A stretch of 64,000 bases of DNA from Chaunax sp. Z400. Its lineage: Eukaryota > Chordata > Actinopteri > Lophiiformes > Chaunacidae. Positions 49,098 to 59,302 of this stretch are shown in pieces. Under the pieces are notes generated by a model. It was given only the letters and a program-made list of their open reading frames with translations. It ran no database searches and was not told the origin of the DNA. The first letter of the stretch is position 1; each line of letters begins with the position of its first letter. The position numbers were made by a program, and so were the translations under genes. The stretch covers positions 6,065,992-6,129,991 of the forward strand of contig CM075194.1 in assembly GCA_037577475.1 (NCBI GenBank). Direction: 5' to 3'.

Positions 49098-49620
49098 AGT
49101 GGTGGAAAAAGTAGTCAGATTACTTATGTAAATTCTCCATTACAAGTAAAAGTTCTGTATTCTGTATTCTTGCTTAATTTACAGCAACACAGCTCTGCTT
49201 TTTACTAAATGCTAACGACAGCATGCCTACAGTGACAGTTTTAACATACTCAACTCAAGGTCCACTTATGCATTTTAAGGGACTTTTTGCACATTATAGT
49301 CTTCAGATGGACTTAGGTTCAATTTCATCCAAAGCATTTTTAGGAGTTCTCGTTAATGTTGTCAGAAAAGTGACGCATGAAAGTTCATTCTTGACCTTGG
49401 AGATAAAAGATATTTTACGGGTGAAATCAGTTCTATTAGATGGTTAAAAAGGTGACGAGTAGACCGTGAGTTTTTTCATGTTACGTTCTGTATGCAAAAT
49501 CTTAATCTAGAAAGAAACTGAACTAAGTAATAGCAGTAATGTACTGGAGAAAAAAGTACAATATAGTGCCGTATATGTATAAAGTAGCCGAAAATGTTCT
49601 TTTACAAGTACTGTAACCCA
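49098..49620 (+). mobile_element. Dispersed repeat ('AGTGGTGGAA...AAGTA' family)
   Basis: Starts AGTGGTGGAAAAAGTAGTCA, with ACAAGTAAAAGTTC at 49142. Near the 3' end are AATCTTAATC, AATGTACTGGAGAAAAAAGT, ACAATATAG, ATAAAGTAGC and TTTTACAAGTACTG. These blocks in this order are those of a non-coding AAGTA-rich repeat I recall as one of the commonest in percomorph fish. The centre is diverged or replaced. No transposase frame. Confidence 0.65.
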
Positions 49621-50451
49621 TATTGCAGCAGAACTTATAATAGCTTGGGTTTGCCTTGCCTAGCTTGGTCTAGGCTCCGACCTTAATCACTCCCTGCAGA
49701 TATGTTTACATATGATGGTGGGGCTGAAAGTGCAGGCAGCTATATGTGTGCAGGGCAGGAACAGCATTGGCAAGCAGAGGGAGAGATGGGAAACCGTTGC
49801 AGCTTAAATAGTCCGTTTCTTGGAAGGGTGTGTTTGATGATGTTTGAAGACAATGAGGCCTATCATGTGAATATTGTGTGTTCGCAGCGCAGCTTGAGTT
49901 TTCAGCCTGAGCAAACTTGCAGGCTTTGCTTCATTATTTAGTTCCCATCACTAATATCTGAGTATGTGACTCTCAACACTTTTCAGGATTTCAAGTTGCA
50001 CATATTTGTGGAATCAACTTTACATGCAATCAGACCACCACTAAATGCCCCTATGCACTGGAGTCCTAACGCACCTTCTGAGCGTTTCGCTTCCTCTCTC
50101 TTTCTCTCAGACTCGTGTTGAGCTTCTGTCGTGATATTTAGACGTCTGCTTGATCAGCCGACATCCAAATATTGCGCATAAATTCTCCAGCTCACTCTCT
50201 TGTCTCTGAATTCCTTTTCTTTCAATACGTTCCTTTAAACACACGATTTTGTAGCTTTTTCACGTCATGTTTTTCATCAAATGACGCCACTTGCGTAAAG
50301 GTAACTTTCATTTTCTCTCTTTTGTGTCTTCCTCTTTAGCGGTTGGTATCTCTTATCTTGTCTCTCTTCATCTCCCTTCACCCTTCTTAAAATCACACAC
50401 TTTCTGCTGCTCTCTTTGAGTGTGTGAAGCAGAGGGGGCGATGGTGGAAGA
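49621..50451. other. No gene seen
   Basis: Unique DNA. Several C/T-rich patches around 50085-50110 and 50310-50400. Confidence 0.5.
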
Positions 50452-51072
50452 ATGATGGGGCTGTTTGAAGCATCACAGCGGAAATCCAGAACCCTCACTC
50501 ACTGTGTGAAGCATGTGGAAGGCACATGGCTGGATACTCTCTCTTTATCCCCCTTTCGGTCTCTGTCTCTGCTTGCAGAGGTTTGGTTTGCAGGGCTCTG
50601 CTTTGATGATGGTCCAAAACAATCTTCCTCTTCACTCCGGACATTAGTTATGAGGATTAGTAGTTTCCTTCTGCAGCATTGGCTGCAGCATCAGCCCATC
50701 AAAGGCGTCCCAAAATGCTCCTGTCTATTTTTAGACAGTGATTCCCTTCTTATTTTTAAGCAGAGAGGATGTACGGTAGCAAACAGCTTGTCCAAAATCC
50801 AGACTGGTGGTTTTGATAAAAGATCAGAGTCAAACTGGAAGAAAAGGGAAAAGATAAAAGAGCTGGCAGAGAAAATGAGAGAAAAAGTGCAGAGACAGGA
50901 ATTATTTTTGACCTTGAGGAAAGGCATGTGTCCGATCAACACTTTTAGATCCCAAGGTTTGTGCAAAAATAGATACTATACTATAGATCAGCAACGTTGG
51001 GTCATGGTCCATGACAACCATTGTGGATGGTTTTGGTCATCAGAGGGAGAACCCTTTAGATTTAGATTTTAG
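50452..51072 (+). other. Unrecognised 206-codon open frame; probably not a gene
   Basis: The longest frame in the window outside the minisatellite. It opens with two ATG codons and has no low-complexity bias. The predicted protein has no signal peptide or membrane segment I can see. Residues about 127-160 are a Lys/Glu/Arg-rich, possibly helical stretch (KKREKIKELAEKMREK). The C-terminal part is rich in aromatic residues. It matches no family I know. A 91-codon frame on the other strand overlaps it. It could be an orphan exon, a retrocopy remnant or chance; a frame this long is unusual but possible in 64 kb. Just downstream is a short TTTAGA repeat. Confidence 0.15.
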
Positions 51073-53029
51073 ATTTAGATACACAAAAACTTTAAGAAAA
51101 ACTGTTCAAACTTGAGAAAAAATTAATGTTCCCAGGAGTTTGAACATGTTGAGGTTTAGATGTTTCATGGTTTTCTCTGGTGCTGACTCATCTCACAATA
51201 TAATAGGAAAATTATAGGTTTGTATTCCCAAAGGAATAATCTCATTCAGGTTTAGTCATCCATTTTTAAATCCTATTAGGAGTAAGGCAATATGTTGGTC
51301 GGGAGCATGTTGTTCCTTCAGTTCAACTTTATTGGGGAGCACAAATAGCAGCCACTATAATAACTTCACATTATTATTGCATTTTTGTCCAAAGTAGCCT
51401 AGATACAGTGAAAACTGTGAAAGTCACATGAGAATATTATAATAAAAGTATAATAACACACCTCATACATCGCACATACTGTATATGGTGTGACAAACTG
51501 AACTTCCATGCACCCCTCATATTAAAGAGATGCATGTAGGACACACAAATGTGCACAATTACTTGACTAGTTGTCACCTTTGTGCCACTTTCACCCAGGC
51601 GTCAGATGTTGCTGGCTGGAGGAGTGATACACTAGGGGAATGCTGCGTTCTTGTATTGATGAAATGCTTGGCTGCGTGGAGATTTATGGACAATGGTTAT
51701 AGATTCTTGCATGTAACACGTTGGAGAATATTAACAGTGAGCAATAAATATTCCATCAAAGAGAAAAAGTGGGAGTCAAGCTCGACAGTAAGGGCCCTTT
51801 TTTAAAGTGTTGATAGAGCACCTGAAGTCCATGGCGTCAAATTTCAACAATTAAACAGGTCTTTACAATCAGAACCAGAATCACAATAAGAAGTGGCTTC
51901 CACTATCTGCAGTGAGGAAAAGCCTGATCTCTATGTTTGCCATAGTCAGCTGTGGTGCATTGACAGACAGGAGAATGTGGGCAGTAGAAAAAAAACATGG
52001 GGACGTCTCCTGGTCAAAAGGTTGATAGGAAATTATCGCTTTATTTCTAGTCCAAGGTAAAAGTATACCTGGTATAGATACACTGGTTCTGGACTAATTA
52101 AGGAATCCGTATTTAAAGGTTGTGATGTCATCTCAGTTTAAAAAGAATTTCAACATAGTGTTTTATTAATATTCAAAATAAATATGATAAATTCAGAGTT
52201 TGTTCTTGATGTGTTGTTGCTCTATGAGGAAATTCATCTGGGAGAACCAGCAGTGAGACAATGGCTTTAAATCTTTTTTATTCAAGATGGGCACCATAGA
52301 AGGAAAAAAAAAAAATCCATCTCTGTCCAAGCACTGAATTAGGCCGAATGTTTGTAACTCCCATCATTTATGCATTTAGGAATAGCTTGTGTTTTGGGAG
52401 ACGATTACTGCTGTCTTGTTGGAGTCTTCATGGAAGACTGAGAGACTCACAAAATATTGCTTAACTGCATTAAGTCCCGAATGTAAACTACAATTACGTC
52501 GCATTCCAGGTCAGTTTGTGGTTGTCCAACACATTTCTGCTGCTTCAGTTTCCTTCCCCAGGCTTTAGACTACAGGGATAAATTCACCCAAATGGACCTC
52601 AGGGCTGGTTGCGGTTCCAGAGCTATTTCATGTATTCATCGTCTCAGCATTGTTTGTCGGTCTGTGGCTTTTTCATTCCCGGACTTGTCACTTGTTCAGC
52701 AAACACAGCATTTTGATGAAAAACACTGCCCACATCATTAGTGGAAGTTGTCATTGTGTTTTTACCCTGTACCATGAAGGATTGTTTTAGTTACCTTAAT
52801 TATAATGTACTTTCTCTAAATATTGCAATTCAATAATGATGTGGCAGAGACCTGCTCATACTCAAGTATCCTTGAGTAGTCCTTAGTATGGGCAAACTGT
52901 TAGTTTATGTCTGTTTTTCCATTATACATTATATGAAGGTTTCAAACAGAACTGTAGTGAAATATATCCTGGACTGTTTTTCCCACACAACACATGAGTT
53001 TTGCAGGGTGTTAATTGGGACACAGATTA
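51073..53029. other. No gene seen
   Basis: Unique DNA. GTTCAACTTTATTGGGGAGC at about 51318 resembles the edge of a retroposon tail but is too short to assign. An A run lies at about 52301-52314. Confidence 0.45.
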
Positions 53030-53436
53030 AGTGTGATTTGGGTGCGGCACACCTTCATTGTCTTTCTTGATTATCTGCTTATTACGCTCACCTGCTGTCC
53101 ATCAAGCTCATCACCATGAAGTATATCTACCACAACTCTCCTATCAGCCTTTACCAGATCCTTTTATGGTGGACGTTCAGGCCTTGCTGCATACTTTTGT
53201 TGCTGCAGCATCTCAGTAACTTCTAACTAATCGCCGTTTTACTTCGCGCTTCAGGATCACTCACACCTCCAGCAACTGCAAGTCCATCTCCACAGCCATT
53301 CATCACTGTCCTCTACCGCCTCAGCCAGCGGCCTTGCCTCTCTCTTCATTCTCATTCCCGGCTTCCTTTTACAATAAATACCCCTTAATATACAAATCGC
53401 TGAGTCTGCAGGTCTGATCAAGCTAAAATCATAACA
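53030..53436 (+). mobile_element. LTR-like unit, different family from the LTR at 9.67 kb
   Basis: The sequence has the layout of an LTR 3' half: GCTCACCTGCTGTCC near 53088, then a TATATC box near 53122, then an AATAAA signal at 53373-53378. This is followed by GCTGAGTCTGCAGG and a terminal CATAACA at 53430-53436. The order matches fish LTRs that I recall ending in TAACA. The 5' edge is not visible and no target duplication was found, so the start is approximate. No retroelement genes adjoin it. Confidence 0.45.
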
Positions 53437-55817
53437 AAATAAAAAAGTCCTGGGCTGGATTTGAAACCAGAATGTTGCATGTTGCGCGTCGTTATAAAAA
53501 TGCTAAGCACCAAAGAAGGCTTGCTCAGCAGCCCCCTTCCCTTATAAATAAAAGTTAAGAAAGATCCTATTACTGCCATATATTAAATTCATATAGATGA
53601 GATTCACTGTAAACTCTCCTGGCTCTTCTGCCAGATGCTTAAGGAAGATTCTCATTCCCACATGACCTGACCCACTTTAACTTCCTGAACCCGCTGCTGG
53701 CAGATGACATAATGCATCAGAATTCTATCGAACAGTTTCCACATTTGTTTTCATTGTGATCTTTACATCATGAACCTCGCTGGGAATGTTTAGGTTCAAC
53801 TCTGCAGTATAAATGTAAATGGCAGCACACACCAAAATTGCAGTGAGCAATAAAATGTATGTAGAAGAGAGTTTTCAATAATCTCTCAGCTGCTCATAAA
53901 ACGTCTTCACTCTCTAATGGCTTGGCCCACTTTAGCCTTGTCTAACTGGCCTTAAAATATGCTCTTTGATCCGCTTCTTCTGGAGGCGGCTTTACCTTCC
54001 ACACCGGGCTTTTCTGAATTTAGCAGCTCTGCCTGGATTCCTCTGAACACAGCACAGAGCATCAGGCTTTAGGAATTCCAGAAGATCCAGGGCTGGGGGA
54101 TCACTGACCTTGCACCCTCATATCTTTGGTCATAGTCCTGATTTACTGAAACAGCATAACCCCCCTCTCACCTCGGAGGCTTGCAAATGGTCGGGACAGT
54201 TCTCTGGAATGTCCTTTTATCAGTTGCAGTCACACAAGGACGCCTTGCTGGGCAATAAATCAATCGGTTTTCATGACTGGATTATCTTCCTGTTGTTTGC
54301 ATGACCACGTCTTCAGTTTTGGCCAAGAGTAATCATCGTCTTTTTCAGGGAATATTTGGTGGTAAAAGACAGACTTTGCATATTCACACTGACGGCCACA
54401 TTTTATTTACTCCTCGCCACTGAGGTTAAAGAAGTTTTTTTTTTTTTGTGTGGTTCAGACATGCTTGTTCAAGCGATGACAATGTTTGGTTGTTTCTCAT
54501 TCCACCACTTTAGTTTATGCTGAAATCACAACTGTTGGATAAATGTCTTTTTTTAACATGAATTGTGTAGAGGGGATGTTTCTAAATGTTTTTGGCCACC
54601 AAAAGGTCTAGAGGCCCATTTATGCTCTACGTTAAAGACGGAGACAGAGTCGCCATATTTGTTGTTGTCGAAATCTTTGAAACTTCATTGACCTCCTGCA
54701 GTTGTATTGATGTCAATGTAGAGGATGTGTGGAAGTATGAAGGCATTAATGGATAGACCGTATACAGATCTCCTTTATGTACGTAGAGGGAGGATAAAAG
54801 GGCCTTAACATTTAACATCTCCAGTGAAGTATCTCAACATCTACTAAATGGATAAAAAAATTAATCTCTCTGGTATAATTTTTCAATTTTAAGGTATAAA
54901 ATGCAAAATATTCAGAACACAGATTACAAATCCAAAGAATACAAAATATTACATGTGTAGAAGTTTTTCGTTTTGTTTTATCATGATGCCACTTTGCGTG
55001 TGTTGCTCATGGGGGGCTTTGGAAACAGCTGACGGGCAAGGCGAAACTTTCCTCAATTTCCTGATCCTTATTTTCCCACGCTTACATGGAGTTCCTCAAC
55101 GAAGTGTGTTAGATGAGGGACAGGCTGCATCTGTGAAATTGCTACATTGCTTCTCTCCATTTCCTCCCACAATCACTGACAATAGAACAATATCCAATTA
55201 TCTGGAGAATAACATGTCTCACTGCCAGCTGTACATTAGGTCTCAGTTTCTGGGAATGAGTCCTAATATGTGGCAGGCACATAAGGGCCTCCTTCACAGC
55301 TGCTCAGCTACCAATAGATGAAAACAGGGGAGAATGAGAGACACAGTATACCTCTGGATATATCATCCATCTATCTACTGTATCCATATAGTTATATCTT
55401 TTGTATTAATCATGCAATCTCTCCAGAAAACTTCATTTGTTGTTAACAGATTTTCTTTTTCTTTCTGTAAATCAAAATATTGTAAATGTCTGCTGTATTT
55501 TCAGTGTCTGTGGTTAATTAATTACACTAAACATTTCATACAGTATGAAATATTAAAATAAATGCCAGCTAGAAATCCACTTTTTGTTCCTCTACATCTA
55601 TTACCGCCTTTTGCAAATGTATTATCCCTCAAGCAATGAAGTGATTCACATGTTTTTAATGAGTAATTATTTTATATGATGGCCACTTTAGTATTACTTT
55701 GTTGGGTAATGTTCCATTTAATTGTTTGCAGGTAATTATTAACCACACATGTTATTTACTCCTTATTAGTGCAAGATTACAACATGTTTTAACATCAGTG
55801 GTGCATGGTGGCCCAAT
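53437..55817. other. No gene seen
   Basis: At about 53450-53490 a weak minus-strand tRNA-like B-box (GGTTTCAAATCC) hints at a SINE remnant. A T run lies at about 54437-54449. Frames of up to 122 codons resemble no protein. Confidence 0.45.
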
Positions 55818-56414
55818 CAGGAGACCTAATTAACAACAGGTGTTTCAATTATTTCAATAGTTCAGCTGCTGAGAGCCAAACCTTAGGACCATATACTCCT
55901 CGTAGTAGTAGGAGTAGTAAAAATGCTTGTGTTCTGTGCTCTTATTTTTGCAATTTTTAATTTTTATTTTGCAATTTTGCAAATTTTATCTCATCCCATG
56001 AGATAACTTTGCCAAGACCCCTATTTTTTCCTTATTTGGTGCAAGAATGAAACGACTAAAACCTTTAGGTTCTATCACATTTTCACCTAAATTTGTGCAT
56101 TGTGGTTCAAATCTCCATAGAGATAATCTAGATTCTAAAACCTTAAATCTTCAAGACTATGGTACACTTATATTGCTCACATACATATTTTATCTTTGTG
56201 ACAATTTGTATTATTCACATCCTCAGGTCTCAGCTCATGCACTCTTGAAAGAGGGGTCAAAATAGAAGCAGTCGGACCAGAATGAAGTTGCCTAACAGAC
56301 AACCAGACTAATTCAGTTTCACAGAAAGTGCCCACAGTCCAATACACCTCACTGGAACTAAGGAGGCCACCTAATTAACAGCAGCTGTTTCTAATTATCC
56401 CAGCTGGTCTGCTG
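55818..56414 (+). repeat. Pair of related sequences, 55818-55870 and 56363-56414
   Basis: GACCTAATTAACAACAGGTG, TTTCAATTAT and CAGCTGCTG at 55818-55870 align with CACCTAATTAACAGCAGCTG, TTTCTAATTAT and GTCTGCTG at 56363-56414, in the same direction and about 545 bp apart. They may be two copies of one short repeat or subterminal repeats of one element reaching to about 56720. The DNA between is AT-rich without a frame of note. Confidence 0.5.
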
Positions 56415-56620
56415 CAAGCTTACAATTTTTATCCTGAAGGTTTCTGTCCTGGTTGATTCGGTATCTAAGAGAAAGTGTGGGTTAAAGGCAGGAGCCAAAA
56501 GTCTGGGAAGCAGACACTACAGCTGCACCTACTTTATCAGAGATACAACTGATGGATCTGTTTAAAGCCCAGCCAGACCAACCAAAGTGTTATAATGAAG
56601 AATCACTCACAAAGAGACTG

Positions 56621-56661
56621 GTTGCACAGCAGACATTTTGACCTGTCACAGCAGGAAAAAT
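56621..56661 (+). mobile_element. Dispersed repeat fragment ('TTGCACAGCA' family), copy 2
   Basis: GTTGCACAGCAGACATTTTG and CACAGCAGGAAAAAT match 33906-33955. It is followed by AACGGCTCAGTTCAG, which I also recall from this family. It lies close to the paired repeats at 55.8 and 56.4 kb and may be part of the same element. Confidence 0.6.
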
Positions 56662-57539
56662 GCAGGTCAGCTTAAGCACAGTAACAACGGCTCAGTTCAG
56701 AACCAGCATGAACAATAACATGACTTCCTAAGTGGCGTGCAGAAATCATTTATCCACCTGTGACTTTGCTGCTTCTCGTTTAATATTCTGAATTTGAACA
56801 CAACATATTTTTCTGCACCAAATCGAGCAGTTTAATATCTTGTACATGTGTAATTTCCTCATCAAGTGCTCTTAAGTAAGTTTGAACCGCAGCAGCAGCA
56901 GATGCCTCAGTGACACATCTCACTGCTCATTTTCCAGCTATGGAGAGGTGGGAAGGAGGGAGAGAATAAGAGGGATGGATGAGAAGAGATGAGAGGCAAG
57001 ATTGGAGTTTGGGGCTTCCGACTGTGGATCACAGGGTCGCAGAAGACGGGGGGAGGGCCTGAGAGGATGTTTCATCTCAGATATCTATCTACTCCTGTCG
57101 TCATACATAATGTAACATTCTTATTTTGCCTATTCTGCAGATACAGAATCGCAAAAACAGAGCTGCTGCTGTTGTGGTTCTAGTGAGATCATCCCAACAC
57201 TGGTGGAATGTATTCTCAAGTGGTGTATATGAAGCAGCTCTTCCTAATAGTTAGATGGGAGGATAACGTATGCATTTTTTATGGAGACACTATAAGTGTG
57301 CCGTGTTCAATCAGGGATAGACTTATTGCTGTACTCTATAATGTTTTTTCATCATGCAGTTTTATCATTCAGAGTTCAAAGTACATGGAGTAAGACGAAA
57401 CGAGATGTGACTTCCTAACCGGCATCTCCATATAAGTCCATGAAGGTCTTTGTGCCTTTTCTTGCCTCTTTGTCTGTCATCCCATTTTGCCTATCCTTGC
57501 TGCTCACATTCTCTCTCCTGAAGTGGAAAATCTGAAGTA
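56662..57539. other. No gene seen
   Basis: Unique DNA with a CAG triplet patch at about 56889-56901 and a G/A-rich patch at about 56945-57060. Confidence 0.5.
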
Positions 57540-57720
57540 ATTGGTTTCCGAATTAAAGAAAGCAAGCAGGGATGAAAACGGCTTTAATTCATTTTTCTCT
57601 CTCTGGGACAACGTGGTGGCAGGAGACATCGGGGAATTCCGGCAAACGAGCGTTCGCGCTCAATTTCCCTGCCAACAATCAGCGACATCACTTCGCATCT
57701 ACAGGTGTGTCTATTAATAG
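57540..57720. promoter_or_regulatory. Candidate conserved non-coding element
   Basis: Repeat-free block with AGTAATTGGTTTCCGAATTA, GGCTTTAATTCATTT, and CpG-keeping GGCAAACGAGCGTTCGCGCT. Short frames on both strands overlap and resemble nothing. Constraint is inferred from AT-rich homeodomain-like motifs next to kept CpGs. Confidence 0.32.
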
Positions 57721-58573
57721 AGCTCCGGGTCAGCATTGGCATATGGAGGCTTGTTTTGATTAACCTCACACCTCTGCAGCCGGAGCGACCTTCGGTGCTT
57801 GATGCTCCTCAGAGAAGGAGGTTTCAGTTGAGGCGAGTGATGGGTTTGCTGAAAAGTGTTGAAAAAATACATAATTGGTTTAGTGTCAGGGGAGCATAGT
57901 AGCGGAGAATCGTAATTAGGGGGAGAGAGAAAGAGCTTCCACTCAAACTAAAAGAATTAAAGACATTTCTAACGTGGTGTCAGTCAGTCTGACACGAAAC
58001 CACAATGTGGTGTATTACCTGAAAATTGACAATGATCCATTACATCCATCCAGCATGATGTGCCTAAGGGGTTCAGGTAGCCGCTGTACTCGGCATACTT
58101 AGTGGTTATTCCACAGCTGTGAGTTTCTACAGTCTGTTGAGAAAATGATTGAAAAGACTTGAAATCGTAACAAACCTTAAGGTCCTAAGAACCTCCCCCA
58201 CTACAGCGGATTTGCATAGAAATGACTTCTGTACATGTATGATCAGAGGAATAAGGGAACCAAGTGTGTGCAAGAACCTCCATTTAAGAGTAAAAAGCAA
58301 CAAAACCTGAATCACAACACAATTGAGTCACATATTTTCATGAGTATAAGTGTATTCTGATTTGTAACGATATGCAGAAATGAAAAAATAACCACAAGCA
58401 GGCAGGTTGTACAAAAATACAGGCAGGTTTTTCCAATGCTGTCCAAGATCATCCATATAAATCCATTATGACCCACTACTATAACTGTTTTCAGTGTGAC
58501 AGGTCTTTCTTGAAATTTAACAATAGTTTGACAATAAAAAAAAGATGGCGGACAGGAAAAGAATAAAAAATTG
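57721..58573. other. No gene seen
   Basis: Unique DNA with a small 7-bp-arm inverted repeat (GTGTCAG...CTGACAC) at about 57978-57996. No exon or repeat family recognised. Confidence 0.5.
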
Positions 58574-59004
58574 CAGGGACGCCGCCAGAATTTTTTTATA
58601 GGGGTGGCCAGATGGGGCCACGGAACATCTTGGGGTGCCTCACCAAAACCAAAAGCCATACCTGAATTTCAGGAGTTCTCTTTTGCTGTTGTAGTACACA
58701 GACTAGTATAGTAAAACTATGTCAATATGAGAGATAAGAAACCATAGTATATTAGTATTACTTATTTGACAGTCAATGTTACTAATTTTGTGATGTGCAT
58801 AATACCAGTACGCTTTGCAAAAATAGCAGTACAAAAAAAATATAATAGGTACATAGCTTCGAACATGGCGCTGACGCGAAATATGACCTGATATTAGACA
58901 GGATCATATGTTGCATATTATTAATTTGCCATTGGTCAGGGGTGGCCACAGGGGTCGCCAGTGATTTTGTTTTATTCTTCACAGAGTTCCACTACCATAG
59001 GGGG
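58574..59004 (+). mobile_element. hAT-like non-autonomous transposon relic
   Basis: The left end reads CAGGGACGCCGCCAGAATTT, the typical start of fish hAT-type elements as I recall them, followed by ATAGGGGTGGCCAGATGGGG. Near the right end GGGGTGGCCACAGGGG and GTCGCCAGTGATTTTG are the subterminal motifs of the same group, and CCATAGGGGGC follows. I cannot find the matching right terminal inverted repeat, so that end seems lost or decayed. There is no transposase frame. Confidence 0.6.
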
Positions 59005-59259
59005 CTTTTGTCAGTACTGAGTGAAGGGTTGCACTGCCAAAAAAAAAAAAAGACATAATGCATACCTTGTGTTTCTAACCCAGGCTGCAGTTCAGGGTTT
59101 GATCCTCTGCAGGGTTCAGATCAGTCAAGGAGCTATCAGTGGCATCACAGCCCTCTGAGCTGACGTTGATGGATGTGGTGTGGGGAGCTCACCACACTGT
59201 CGAACGGCAATTGCATGTGCTTGGACTGGGGTCATTTGGAAGATTGTTTACGCTCATAG

Positions 59260-59261
<2 letters not shown>
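59005..59261. other. No gene seen
   Basis: Holds CACTGCC followed by an A run at about 59032-59052, resembling one end of a MITE but without a partner. Confidence 0.4.
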
Positions 59262-59298
<37 letters not shown>

Positions 59299-59302
59299 TG
59301 TG
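59262..59302. repeat. GT microsatellite
   Basis: GT run of about 17 units, ending in a TTTGTGTG variant. Frames through it read Cys-Val repeats and are artefacts. Confidence 0.92.
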
